Source: Pseudarthrobacter sp. NS4 (GTDB lineage Bacteria; Actinomycetota; Actinomycetes; Actinomycetales; Micrococcaceae). Taken from it: DNA of 64,000 bases. Under the pieces are notes generated by a model. That model saw nothing but the letters and a program-made list of their open reading frames with translations, searched no databases and had not been told where the DNA came from. The translations under genes were made by a program, and so were the position numbers. The stretch is from positions 310,001-374,000 of the forward strand of contig NZ_CP103288.1 of the NCBI RefSeq assembly GCF_024758005.1. Direction: 5' to 3'. The first letter of the stretch is position 1. Each line of letters opens with the position of its first letter. Positions 45,953 through 54,666 of the stretch are shown here, piece after piece.

Positions 45953-45985
45953 ATGTCCACAAACACCGCCCGGATTACGCGTTGA
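45953..45985 (+). CDS. Possible 10-residue leader peptide overlapping the next start
   Basis: ATG 45953 opens a short frame encoding MSTNTARITR, whose TGA stop overlaps the TTG start of the next gene (TTGA). No strong ribosome-binding site precedes it. It may serve to load ribosomes onto the weak TTG start. It may also be chance. Confidence 0.3.
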   Translation: MSTNTARITR

Positions 45986-48570
45986 CCGCGCAGCCTTACC
46001 TCGCCGGGGCAGCTTTTACCGACCTTGCGCGCCACGGTGACCGGCCGGCAGTTTTCACCGCGGACGGGGTCCTCTCGTATCGGGAGCTTGCCCTCCGGGT
46101 CGATGACGTCGCCACCCGCCTGGGTACAGAGCGCCGGCTGGTGGCGCTGGCAGCACGCAACGACCTGGACTCGCTCGTTGGGTATCTCGCGGCCCTGTCG
46201 GCGGGCCATGCCCTTTTGCTGGCCCCGGCGGACAAACCCGAGGCGCTGGCGTCCCTTATGGGCGCATATGATCCGGACGTATTGCTGCTCCCGGGCGACG
46301 GCGACGGCAGGCCGGCGCTTGAGGAGCGGCGTTTCGGTTCCCGGCACGAGCTGCACCCTGAACTGGCGCTGCTGCTGAGCACCTCGGGTTCGACGGGCTC
46401 CCCGAAACTGGTGCGGCTCTCGCACGCCAACCTCTCCGCGAATGCCGAGGCGATCGCGGAGTACCTGCGGATAGGACCCGACGACCGTGCCGTGACCACG
46501 CTGCCCCTGCATTACTGCTACGGACTGTCAGTGGTTAACAGCCACCTGGTACGCGGGGCAGGGCTTGTTCTCACGGACCTTTCGGTTGTGGATCCCTGCT
46601 TCTGGGATCTCTTCCGGGAACGGCGGGCCACCTCCTTCGCCGCCGTTCCCTACACTTTCGACCTTCTGGAACGGGTGGGTTTCGCGGAGGCGGACCTGCC
46701 GCACCTGCGCTATGTCACCCAGGCCGGCGGGCGCCTGGCGCCGGAAAAGGTGCGCTCCTGGGCAGAGGCCGGGCAGCGCCGCGGCTGGGACCTCTTCGTC
46801 ATGTATGGGGCAACGGAGGCAACTGCCCGCATGGCCTACCTGCCACCGGACCTGGCAGCGGAGTACGCCGAGACCATCGGCGTCCCCGTGCCGGGCGGCA
46901 CGTTCCGCATCGAACCAGTGGACGGGCTGGCGGATGGGGAACTGGTCTACAGCGGCCCCAACGTCATGCTCGGCTACGCTGAGCACCCCGCGGACCTCGC
47001 GCTGGGCCGGGAAGTCCACGAACTGCGCACCGGAGACCTCGCCCGCCTGCACCCGAACGGGCTCTACGAGGTAGTGGGCCGGCGAAGCAGGTTCGTGAAA
47101 ATCGTGGGTCTGCGCGTGGACCTTGGGCAGGTGGAGCGGATTTTCGCTGACATGGGAATCACTGCGGCGGCCGCCGGTTCCGATGACGGCCTTGTGGTCG
47201 CTGTTGAAGGCGACCACGACGCCGGAACACTCGCCAAAATCCTGGCCGGCAGCGTTGGCTTGCCCCGCGCCGCCGTCGTGATCCATCCTGTCGAGGCCCT
47301 GCCGCGCCTGGCTACCGGGAAGGTGGATTACCCGGCGGTCCTCGGGCTGGCCGCCGCAGATTTCACTGCTCCCGGTGCTGCCGCTCCCGGTGTTGCCGCT
47401 GCCGGCTCCGGCGAGGCCACCGCGGCGAAAGCCGAGGGCCCGGAAGACATCCAGCGCATTTTCGCAGAGGCCCTGGAATGTTCCCACGTGCGTGACGATG
47501 ACACGTTCGTCTCCCTGGACGGGGATTCGCTGTCCTATGTGGCGGTGTCTGTGCGGCTGGAGCGCGTCCTGGGACAGCTGCCGCCGGACTGGCACCTCAT
47601 TCCGGTGCAGGAGCTGGAACGCCGCCGGAAGCCGGCGCGGCGCCGCTTGGTGTCATTCCTGGAGACCTCGATCGTGGTCCGGGCCGCCGCCACCGTGTGC
47701 ATTGTGGCCACGCATGTGGAGCTGTTCATGTTCCAGACCGCCCACCTGCTGTTCGTGGTGGCCGGGTACAACTTCGCCCGGTTCCAGTTGGCTGATGAAC
47801 GGGTTCCCCGGCTGCGCCGGCAGCTCCGCGGTGTTGCGCGCATCGTGTTGCCTTCCATGGCGTTCATCGCCCTGGCATACCTGCTGACAGACCGCTACAC
47901 CATCGCCAACATCTTCCTGCTCAACGCCATCGTGGGCCCGGAGGAGGTGACCACCCAGTGGCACTTCTGGTTTGTGGAACTGCTGGTGTACATCCTGCTT
48001 GCCCTGGCGGCGCTGATGGCCGTGCCCCGGGTTGACCGGTGGGAGCGGCGCGCGCCTTTCGCCTTCGCGCTGGGCCTGGTGGCCATTGCCCTGCTGAGCC
48101 GCTACGACATCGTGGACCCCGGCCTGCCGAAACCCCCGCCGGTGTTCTGGCTTTTCGCGCTTGGCTGGGCGCTTGCCCGGGCCCGCACGAATGTCCACCG
48201 GTTGACCGTCTCCGCCATCACCCTGCTGACCCTGCCGGGTTTCTTCGGCAGCACCGTCCGCGATGTCACGGTGGCCGCGGGCATCCTGCTGCTGGTGTGG
48301 GTGCCGGCACTGCCGGTGCCCGCGATCCTGCGCCGGGTAACCGGCTGGCTGGCCGCAGCTTCGCTTTACATTTACCTCACCCACTGGCTGGTCTACCCGG
48401 TGCTGCTCCCGCTCAACCCGGTCCTGGCCGTGGTGGGTTCGCTCGTGGTGGGGGTCGGGTACTGGGCCCTGTGCCTTTGGCTGCCTGCTGCAGTCGCTGG
48501 CTTCCGGGCCAGGCGGCGCAATGCACGAATCACCGCCGAAACAGTAATGGAACAGCCGCGGCGAAGGTGA
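45982..48570 (+). CDS. Adenylation - carrier - acyltransferase-3 fusion protein
   Basis: Three-part protein of 862 aa. Residues 1-460 are an acyl/aminoacyl-AMP-forming domain: LLLSTSGSTGSPKLVRLSHAN (A3), MYGATEATARMAY (A5), RTGDLARLHPNG with FVKIVGLRVDLGQVE (A7-A8) and catalytic-type Lys447 in RLATGKVDY (A10). Residues 485-545 are a carrier domain with phosphopantetheine Ser516 in LDGDSLSYV. From about 555 to 845 is an integral membrane domain of about ten helices carrying the acyltransferase-3 hallmark R-X10-H (Arg567...His578). It would activate a carboxylic or amino acid, load it on the carrier and pass it to a membrane acyltransferase for export-side acylation, like a single-chain DltA-DltC-DltB. 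It is downstream of an iron-regulated importer; the substrate is unknown. TTG start. Confidence 0.82.
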   Translation: MTAQPYLAGAAFTDLARHGDRPAVFTADGVLSYRELALRVDDVATRLGTERRLVALAARNDLDSLVGYLAALSAGHALLLAPADKPEALASLMGAYDPDVLLLPGDGDGRPALEERRFGSRHELHPELALLLSTSGSTGSPKLVRLSHANLSANAEAIAEYLRIGPDDRAVTTLPLHYCYGLSVVNSHLVRGAGLVLTDLSVVDPCFWDLFRERRATSFAAVPYTFDLLERVGFAEADLPHLRYVTQAGGRLAPEKVRSWAEAGQRRGWDLFVMYGATEATARMAYLPPDLAAEYAETIGVPVPGGTFRIEPVDGLADGELVYSGPNVMLGYAEHPADLALGREVHELRTGDLARLHPNGLYEVVGRRSRFVKIVGLRVDLGQVERIFADMGITAAAAGSDDGLVVAVEGDHDAGTLAKILAGSVGLPRAAVVIHPVEALPRLATGKVDYPAVLGLAAADFTAPGAAAPGVAAAGSGEATAAKAEGPEDIQRIFAEALECSHVRDDDTFVSLDGDSLSYVAVSVRLERVLGQLPPDWHLIPVQELERRRKPARRRLVSFLETSIVVRAAATVCIVATHVELFMFQTAHLLFVVAGYNFARFQLADERVPRLRRQLRGVARIVLPSMAFIALAYLLTDRYTIANIFLLNAIVGPEEVTTQWHFWFVELLVYILLALAALMAVPRVDRWERRAPFAFALGLVAIALLSRYDIVDPGLPKPPPVFWLFALGWALARARTNVHRLTVSAITLLTLPGFFGSTVRDVTVAAGILLLVWVPALPVPAILRRVTGWLAAASLYIYLTHWLVYPVLLPLNPVLAVVGSLVVGVGYWALCLWLPAAVAGFRARRRNARITAETVMEQPRRR

Positions 48571-48618
48571 TGGCCGCCGTCGTCCGCGGTGTGTTTGACC
48601 CGCCCGGGGACGGGCTCA

Positions 48619-49278
48619 TCAGACGCTGTCGGTGGGGGCCGCACGGTGGTCAATCCGGGCGGTCAGTCCGTCGATCCGGTCAAGCGCGGCGGTGAGGTGT
48701 TCCACCGAAGACCACAGGTCCTGGTGCTGTTCCCGGATCTGCTCCAGGGTGGCACCCGCGGACCGCAGGGACGCCAGGTCGAAACTGACGTTGGTCCGCG
48801 CCCCGGCCACCGCCGCCCGCAGGGCGCCGAACGCGACGACGACATCGGCGATGAGCGCAGGGTTGCCGTTGTCCGCCAGCCAGGCCAGGTCATCGATGGC
48901 TTCCCTGGCGCGCTCGCCGAGCACGGCTGATGATTTGGCGGCGTCCAGGGACGCGTTGTGGATGGCTTCCTCCCGTTCCGGGCCCGGGTCCAGGCGGAAC
49001 GCGGCACCGAAGGCCTGGGACGCCGTCGAGTCTTCATCGGCCAGCCGGAGGGACTCCTGCCGCAGCGCTTGTGCCCGCTCCCGGATGCCGTCGACGTCGG
49101 CGCGTCCATGCTCTTTCGGCTCGCTGTAGCCGGCAACCATCGATGTCAGTGAGGCGGCGACGGCAAGCATGAGTCCGGCCCCCGCTCCGCCGCCCGGCGA
49201 GCCCGTGGACTCCGCCAGCGCACTGGTCCATTCCTCGACAGTTGAGCCCTGGGTAGTTATCGCTTCAGATGTATCCAT
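48619..49278 (-). CDS. Cyclodeaminase/cyclohydrolase (FTCD_C) family protein
   Basis: All-helical protein of 219 aa related to formiminotetrahydrofolate cyclodeaminase and FolD-like methenyl-THF cyclohydrolases. The N-terminal folate-binding glycine motif is STGSPGGGAGAGLMLAVAASLTSMVAGYS, followed by RERAQALRQESLRLADEDSTASQAFGAAFRLD. ATG 49278 is chosen over an in-frame start at 49311. No folate or histidine genes are adjacent, so the role in one-carbon metabolism is inferred from family only. Confidence 0.86.
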   Translation of the reverse strand: MDTSEAITTQGSTVEEWTSALAESTGSPGGGAGAGLMLAVAASLTSMVAGYSEPKEHGRADVDGIRERAQALRQESLRLADEDSTASQAFGAAFRLDPGPEREEAIHNASLDAAKSSAVLGERAREAIDDLAWLADNGNPALIADVVVAFGALRAAVAGARTNVSFDLASLRSAGATLEQIREQHQDLWSSVEHLTAALDRIDGLTARIDHRAAPTDSV

Positions 49279-49329
49279 GACACCAAGGTGCCCAGAAACT
49301 GCCTTGGCCAAACAGGCGGGACCGTGGTT

Positions 49330-49641
49330 TTACCCGCCGTTGCCCTCCGCCTGCGCCCGGCGTCCTTCCGGATGAACCATTGCCGCGAGCCGGTTGTCCA
49401 GGTGCCGCATGACCAGCGCGGCCGAGATCAGGGCTGCGGAAAAGGGTATGGCTGCCATCGCTGTGAACATGTACAGTTGCGCGACCATCATGGCGGCCGG
49501 GTTGGTGCCATCAAGGGCGCCCAGGCCGAAGGACTGCATGAATTGGTTCGAGAAGACCATCGCCAGCATGGCCACGACCCCCAGGATGATGCCGGTGAAC
49601 AGCGTTCGTGTGTACAAGGACGCCTTATGTGGCTGAGCCAT
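49330..49641 (-). CDS. Small membrane protein (103 aa), unknown
   Basis: Protein of 103 residues with two or three hydrophobic helices (LFTGIILGVVAMLAMVFSNQF, AAMMVAQLYMFTAMAAIPFSAALISAALVM). GGGGGA lies just ahead of the ATG, which supports it as real. No family recognised. It follows the GYD-domain gene in the same direction after about 105 nt. Confidence 0.7.
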   Translation of the reverse strand: MAQPHKASLYTRTLFTGIILGVVAMLAMVFSNQFMQSFGLGALDGTNPAAMMVAQLYMFTAMAAIPFSAALISAALVMRHLDNRLAAMVHPEGRRAQAEGNGG

Positions 49642-49748
49642 GTTTCCCCCAAGAAATATTTCCGGCAGCCTGCCTGGTGAGCCCTCAGCTAAGCACGTGG
49701 TGCGGGCTGCTTCAAGACATTCGGCGGTGTGGGGTGAACTGGATGACG

Positions 49749-50075
49749 TCAGGTGCCCGGCGGCTGGTATTTGATCTGTTGGGCTTTTTGCAGGGCTTCC
49801 ATCGTTTCCTCGACGCTCATCAGCACTGTGGTTTCCAGTGCGCTCAGCGCCCCGCCCCCGCTGATCGCAAGTGCCACCGCAGCCATGGACACGTTGTTTG
49901 GGGCTTCCCACAGGGTGTAGCCGTCGTGGCTGCCGAATGCATACCAGAATCCATGCAGCTTCCCGCCCACCGATTCGATGTAGGCCTGCGCGGCCTTTCG
50001 CCGGTCTTCGGGGCTTTTGATCAGCCTGCCCCAGGTCTCCGGTGTGTAGCTGAACCTTGACAGGTAGAGCGGCAT
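49749..50075 (-). CDS. GYD-domain protein
   Basis: Protein of 108 aa resembling the ferredoxin-like GYD family: PLYLSRFSYTPETWGRLIKSPEDRRKAAQAYIESVGGKLHGFWYAFGSHDGYTLWEAPNNVSMAAVALA, with the GSHDGY signature strand. ATG 50075 with AAAGGATGG upstream is the proper start. Members are small dimeric proteins of unknown function. It is divergent from the hydrolase at 50182. Confidence 0.82.
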   Translation of the reverse strand: MPLYLSRFSYTPETWGRLIKSPEDRRKAAQAYIESVGGKLHGFWYAFGSHDGYTLWEAPNNVSMAAVALAISGGGALSALETTVLMSVEETMEALQKAQQIKYQPPGT

Positions 50076-50181
50076 GATCCCATCCTTTCGGTCGCTTGCT
50101 GGAGGTGCGGATCCACCCAGAATGGCAGTGCGCTGCTCGTCGGGCAACGGGCTGGCTTGTCCTGCGCGGTACGCTCGGCAG

Positions 50182-51018
50182 ATGGTTCAGCGGCATAGGT
50201 ATAACTACGGCGATGACCCCAGCCAATGGGGGGAGCTGTTCCTCCCGGAACTGTCCGACGGCGGCACGCACCGCGGCGTGGTGGTGGTGATCCACGGCGG
50301 CTACTGGCGCCCGCAATATGGGGCCGGGCTAGGGGAACCGCTCGCCGCGGACCTCGCCGCGCATGGGATGGCGGCATGGAACCTGGAGTACCGCCGGGCG
50401 GGAAACGGCGGTGGCTGGCCGGCCACCTTCAAGGACATCCTGGCCGGCATCGACAAGCTGGGCGAGCTGGCGGACCGGCACTCGCTGGACCTGCGATGGG
50501 TGGTGGCCCTGGGCCATTCAGCGGGTGGTCATCTGGCGGTGTGGGCCGCCGGCCGGGAACGGCTGGGCGGCCTGGGACTGGAGGCCGAACACCGCGAGGT
50601 AGGGCCCGGTTCCGATGGCCTCCGCCTGACTGGGGTGGTGAGCCAGTCGGGCGTGCTCAACCTGGCCGAGGCCGAAAGACTCAACCTCAGCAACGGTGCC
50701 GTGGCCAACCTACTGGGCGGGCCGTCGTCGGACTTTCCGGGGCGGCACCGGTACGCGGACCCCATCGCCATACTGCCACTGGATATCCCCGTCTACGCCG
50801 TCCATGCCCTGGAGGATGACGACGTACCGCTTGCCATGTCGGGTACGTATGTGGACGCGGGCCAATCCGGGCCGTTGCCTGCGCGGCTGGTCACGGTGCC
50901 CGGCGGCCACTTTGCGCTGATTGACCCCGGTGCGCCCGCCTACGCAAAGTGCCGGGAGCTGGTGCAGGAGCTGCTGAGTTTGCCCGGCGACCCTAATCGT
51001 CCTGGCCCAGCCCGGTAA
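50182..51018 (+). CDS. Alpha/beta hydrolase, kynurenine-formamidase/esterase-like
   Basis: Hydrolase of 278 aa. The oxyanion motif HGGYWRPQYGAGLGE and nucleophile GHSAGGHLAVWAAGR place it with HSL-type or kynurenine formamidase-like enzymes; the acid is in HALEDDDVPL and the histidine in VPGGHFALIDPG. No tryptophan-catabolism gene is nearby, so the substrate stays open. ATG 50182 was taken because the conserved YGDDPSQWGELFLP begins soon after. Confidence 0.85.
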   Translation: MVQRHRYNYGDDPSQWGELFLPELSDGGTHRGVVVVIHGGYWRPQYGAGLGEPLAADLAAHGMAAWNLEYRRAGNGGGWPATFKDILAGIDKLGELADRHSLDLRWVVALGHSAGGHLAVWAAGRERLGGLGLEAEHREVGPGSDGLRLTGVVSQSGVLNLAEAERLNLSNGAVANLLGGPSSDFPGRHRYADPIAILPLDIPVYAVHALEDDDVPLAMSGTYVDAGQSGPLPARLVTVPGGHFALIDPGAPAYAKCRELVQELLSLPGDPNRPGPAR

Positions 51019-51119
51019 CCGCAGCTCCTGCTGAGCCAGTTGCTGGATGCGCAGGCGCTGATGGGGATTGGAATCATTGTGCTCAGCAACGTGCTGGTCA
51101 GCTGGTCCTCTGGCAGAGT

Positions 51120-52064
51120 ATGAGCATGCTCACTGTTATTGGCGAGGGCCTCGTCGACGTTGTCCAGCGCGCTTCCGGAATTGAAGCTCACGTGGGCGGC
51201 AGTCCCCTGAACGTTGCGGTGGGCCTGGCCCGCCTCGACCACCCCGTGCAGTTCATCGGCCGCTACGGCCGGGACGCCTACGGTGATTCAGTGGCGGCGC
51301 ACCTGCGCGCCAGTTCGGTCATGCTGCCGCTGGGCCCCGACGAACTGCCCACCAGCGTGGCCACCGCTTTGATTGACGACGACGGCGCTGCCACCTACAC
51401 GTTCGACCTCACCTGGGAGCTCCCCGGCATCGCCGACCGGCTCGCCTTTATGCTGCAGGGCACCACCCTGCTGCATACCGGATCGATCGCCACGATGCTG
51501 GCACCGGGCGCCACGGACGTACTGGCCGCCGTCGAATATGCGCACCCGCGTGCCACCATCAGCTTCGACCCCAACTGCCGGCCCAGCATCATTAGGGATG
51601 TGGACTATGCGCGGCGTCATGCTGAGAAGTTTGTATCCCTGGCGGACGTGGTGAAGGCTTCGGATGAGGACCTGGCCTGGCTGTATCCGGACATGGACGT
51701 GCTGGACGCCGCCCGCCGCTGGCTGTCCCTTAGCGGCGCGGAGGGCCCGGCCATGGTGGTGGTCACGCGTGGAGCAGACGGGCCGTGGGGAGTGACCCGG
51801 GTGGGCGAGGCACAGGTGGACGCGCCGAAGGTTGATGTGGCAGACACGGTGGGGGCCGGCGATTCGTTTATGGCCGCACTGCTGTCTGGCCTGGTGGACC
51901 GCGGGCTGGACGGTGCGCAGAACCGCAAGGACCTGCGGGAGCTTCCCGCGGAGGGGCTGGGCGAACTCCTGGCCCACGCTGCGCGGGCGGCGGCAGTTAC
52001 TGTTTCGCGGCCTGGCGCCAACCCGCCCACACGTGCCGAGCTGAACGGGGCATCGGGGGAGTGA
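51120..52064 (+). CDS. PfkB-family carbohydrate kinase (fructokinase-like)
   Basis: Sugar kinase of 314 aa. Blocks are MLTVIGEGLVDVV, HVGGSPLNVAVGLARLDHPVQFIGRYGRDAYG, ISFDPNCRPSII and the catalytic signature DTVGAGDSFMAALLSGL. The pattern is closest to fructokinases. It stands alone, followed by a hairpin terminator, so its pathway is not indicated. Confidence 0.88.
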   Translation: MSMLTVIGEGLVDVVQRASGIEAHVGGSPLNVAVGLARLDHPVQFIGRYGRDAYGDSVAAHLRASSVMLPLGPDELPTSVATALIDDDGAATYTFDLTWELPGIADRLAFMLQGTTLLHTGSIATMLAPGATDVLAAVEYAHPRATISFDPNCRPSIIRDVDYARRHAEKFVSLADVVKASDEDLAWLYPDMDVLDAARRWLSLSGAEGPAMVVVTRGADGPWGVTRVGEAQVDAPKVDVADTVGAGDSFMAALLSGLVDRGLDGAQNRKDLRELPAEGLGELLAHAARAAAVTVSRPGANPPTRAELNGASGE

Positions 52065-52071
52065 ACAGGAA

Positions 52072-52105
52072 GAAGCGCAGTCCGGCTGATTCCGGACTGC
52101 GCTTC
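52072..52105. terminator. Strong hairpin after the PfkB kinase
   Basis: Perfect 14-bp stem GAAGCGCAGTCCGG / CCGGACTGCGCTTC with a 6-nt loop, 7 nt after the kinase stop. It has no U-run; actinobacterial terminators often lack one. Confidence 0.7.
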
Positions 52106-52273
52106 CCGACTTCCGGACAGCGAGCCGTTCCACAGGTCCTGCTCATCCACTGCGGCCCTGGCCCCGGCGGTCAGCAACGGATGAACGGGTTGGTCCCGTT
52201 GTCAATGGGGACCGTCTTTAACTACCGCCGCGGGCAGGATGCACTATCACCGCTTTCCCCATAGTCTGGCCAA

Positions 52274-52858
52274 GTGGATACAAACACCGTGAAGTCCGGC
52301 GAGCAGGTCGACAGGCAGTCGCGCATCCTCGAAGCGGCACTGGGCCTGCTGTCGCGCCACGGTATTTCAGGTGTCAACATGCGGGCGGTGGCCCGCGAAG
52401 CCGGCGTGGCCCTGGGGCTCGTGAACTACTACTACGAAGACAAGCTCAGCCTGATCCGTGCGGCCCTGCACCGGATTGACGAGCACGACCTGGAGCTCGT
52501 CGCGTCAGACCCGGAATTACCCCCGGAGGAACAGCTCCAGAAGGCCCTCCGGCGCGTTGCGGGACCGGAATTCCTGACCACACAGTATCTGTCACTGCGC
52601 CTCCATCTTTGGGCGCTCGCGCAGGCCCATGAGGACTTTGCGTTGATCAACACGGCAGCGTTTGACCGGTATCTGGGCGGACTCGCGACGCTGATAGGGA
52701 ATGCCAAACCGGAGCTTTCCAGCAAAGAGTGCAGGGAGCGGGCAGCTGACATCGTCGTGGTGCAGAACGGGATGTGGCTGACGGCGCTCCTTGGCTTTGA
52801 CGAGGAGTCCATCCGGAGGAGCATCGCCCGCACCGAAGAGATTGCCTTTGCCGGTTAG
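52274..52858 (+). CDS. TetR-family regulator
   Basis: Transcription factor of 194 aa. The N-terminal helix-turn-helix is RILEAALGLLSRHGISGVNMRAVAREAGVALGLVNYYYEDKLSLIRAAL, followed by a helical ligand domain (YLSLRLHLWALAQAHEDF). It resembles BetI/choline-type or other amine-responsive TetR proteins only loosely. GTG start. Two tandem palindromes of TGAACAC..GTTCA type lie 150 bp downstream and are the best candidates for its binding sites. Confidence 0.88.
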   Translation: MDTNTVKSGEQVDRQSRILEAALGLLSRHGISGVNMRAVAREAGVALGLVNYYYEDKLSLIRAALHRIDEHDLELVASDPELPPEEQLQKALRRVAGPEFLTTQYLSLRLHLWALAQAHEDFALINTAAFDRYLGGLATLIGNAKPELSSKECRERAADIVVVQNGMWLTALLGFDEESIRRSIARTEEIAFAG

Positions 52859-53007
52859 CGGCTGCTGCCACACTCCCCGGCCACGTCGAAGCATCCCCGC
52901 TGCCACCATCCGGCCCATCTCTTCATGACAACCGGTCGTCACATTCGGTGCCCGTGTGCTGCGTTCCCAGCCGTTTCACGAGGTGCTGTTCCCTCGCCGT
53001 TAAATTT

Positions 53008-53021
53008 TGAACACTTGTTCA
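53008..53021. promoter_or_regulatory. TetR-type operator 1
   Basis: TGAACACTTGTTCA: inverted repeat TGAAC/GTTCA, the common TetR form; repeated 24 bp downstream. Confidence 0.65.
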
Positions 53022-53030
53022 GTCAGCCTA

Positions 53031-53046
53031 TTGAACACTCGTTCAA
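53031..53046. promoter_or_regulatory. TetR-type operator 2
   Basis: TTGAACACTCGTTCAA: second copy of the same inverted repeat, 20 nt before an ATG at 53067. Two-turn (about 24 bp) centre spacing fits two dimers on one DNA face. Confidence 0.65.
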
Positions 53047-53066
53047 GGTGCACTACTCTCCTTCAT

Positions 53067-53183
53067 ATGAGCTACACACAAGGAGCTCCGCCGAACTGGC
53101 GCAGCTTCACCGCTGACCAGGTAACCACACATTTCGCCTGTGTATGCTGTGGCGGCACAGTGCCCTACGGACATGGACGATGA
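53067..53183 (+). pseudogene. 38-residue ORF behind the TetR operators, possible gene remnant
   Basis: The first ATG after the tandem operators encodes MSYTQGAPPNWRSFTADQVT followed by a cysteine-rich tail and stop. The beginning looks like a real N-terminus (polar, ending in a folded-looking segment), but nothing recognisable follows. I suspect the 5' end of a regulated gene whose body was deleted; an intact small protein is also possible. Confidence 0.35.
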
Positions 53184-53343
53184 GATTTCTGACGTAATGG
53201 CAGTCCAGGGGGCCGCGTCAGGAAAAGGTCCGGGGTCGTAGCCTGGTCCCCTTCCGGGACCAGCACGACGGCGGGGCGGCGCCAGCCCCGCACGGGCATT
53301 CCTTCACCAGGGTCCGGTGGGGGATGCCCGTCCGGCGCCCGCT
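53184..53343. other. Non-coding stretch downstream of umuC
   Basis: No convincing gene. It contains a perfect hairpin CTGGTCCC / GGGACCAG (53243-53263) and a GGGCAT...ATGCCC inverted repeat at about 53295-53330; one of these may end umuDC transcription on the minus strand. Confidence 0.45.
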
Positions 53344-54642
53344 TCAGGCGGCCCTAACCAAGGGGAGTTCGTCCCAGTGCGTGGTGTACCGCGGGGAGCG
53401 CATGTCGCGCTTCATGGTCCAGTCCAGCCCGGTCTTTATCCCCGCTTGCCCCAGCCCGATGGAGCCGCGCCCGAACTTGCGGCTGACATCTTCGAGGAGC
53501 GGGCCAATGCCCCGTTCTTCGTGCCGGTTCTCAAACAGCTTTAGCGGGGACTGGTTGCCCGTGGGGCGCAGGTCGGTGAGCATAATTCCGGCCTTGGCAT
53601 ACTGGAGGCCATCCCGGATGCCGGGCAGCAGCGCATGCGCGGCCCTGGCCAGCAGGAGCGGATCCGCCGTGGGCATCGGAAGGGAGACGCAGACAGACGG
53701 GTACGCCTGCTCGTGCTGCCTGAAAGGGGACGTTGCAGCGAAGGCTGTGAGGACTTTGGCCTGGAGCCCGTGCTTCGAGAGCCTCGCGCTGGCCTGCTGG
53801 CCATAGATGCTCAGGACCTGCCGCAAGCCTGCAACGGTGGTGACCGGCTTAGCAAAGGAACGGGAAAAGATCAGCTGGTCCCGGCCGATGCGCTCCTCTT
53901 CCATGGGGATGCAGGGCGTGCCCCGCAGCTCCAGGACGGTGCGCATCACAATTACCGAGAACTTGTCCCGGATCACCACGGGGTCCGCACGGACGAGGTC
54001 CAGGACTGTGAAGATGCCCAAGACGTTCAGGCGTTTTGTCAGCCTGCCAGCGATGCCCCAGACCTCCTCCACGGACAACCGGTCCATCAATGACTCCCGT
54101 TGCTGCCAGGGGACACTGTCCCAGTGGCATACCCCGCCAAAGGCCGGGTTGTTCTTGGCCCACTTGTTGCACAGCTTGGCCAAGGTCTTCGTGGGGGCGA
54201 TTCCCACGCATACCGGCACGCCGACATGCCTTCGGACTGCCTCTTTGATTCTGCGACCGAGGGCCAGCAGTTGTTCCGGCTCTCCTTTCACGCCCAGGAA
54301 AGCCTCATCGATGCTGTAAACCTCGAGCCAGGCTGAATACCTGCCGAGAAGTTCCATAACCCGGGAACTGATGTCGCCATAAAGCTCGTAGTTGCTGGAT
54401 TTAGCCACCAATCCCCACTCCTTGGCGCGGGGTGCGAGCTTGAACCAGGGATCGCCGGTGGATATGCCCAGCGCTTTCGCTTCGGGGGAGCGGGTCACGG
54501 CACACCCGTCGTTGTTGGACAAGACCACCAGCGGCCGGCCCTCCAACGAGGGGTCAAATGCACGTTCCGCGGAGGCGTAGAAGCAGTTGACATCCACGTG
54601 GGCAATCTGGGGCATTTGCCGCATGATGGCAGGTTTACTCAT
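53344..54642 (-). CDS. umuC: Y-family DNA polymerase, UmuC-like (Pol V catalytic subunit)
   Basis: Translesion DNA polymerase of 432 aa. The palm motifs are HVDVNCFYASAERAFDP (first catalytic Asp) and YSIDEAFLGV (SxDE motif), with LVVLSNNDGCAVTRSPEAKALGI in the fingers and VCVGIAPTKTLAKLCNKWAK then VEEVWGIAGRLTKRL as helix-hairpin-helix region. The little-finger domain and a UmuC-type tail follow. It sits 24 nt after umuD on the same strand, and a LexA-like box precedes the pair. It acts in SOS mutagenesis with processed UmuD. Confidence 0.95.
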   Translation of the reverse strand: MSKPAIMRQMPQIAHVDVNCFYASAERAFDPSLEGRPLVVLSNNDGCAVTRSPEAKALGISTGDPWFKLAPRAKEWGLVAKSSNYELYGDISSRVMELLGRYSAWLEVYSIDEAFLGVKGEPEQLLALGRRIKEAVRRHVGVPVCVGIAPTKTLAKLCNKWAKNNPAFGGVCHWDSVPWQQRESLMDRLSVEEVWGIAGRLTKRLNVLGIFTVLDLVRADPVVIRDKFSVIVMRTVLELRGTPCIPMEEERIGRDQLIFSRSFAKPVTTVAGLRQVLSIYGQQASARLSKHGLQAKVLTAFAATSPFRQHEQAYPSVCVSLPMPTADPLLLARAAHALLPGIRDGLQYAKAGIMLTDLRPTGNQSPLKLFENRHEERGIGPLLEDVSRKFGRGSIGLGQAGIKTGLDWTMKRDMRSPRYTTHWDELPLVRAA

Positions 54643-54666
54643 GGGTGCGACCGTGCTTGCTGCCGG

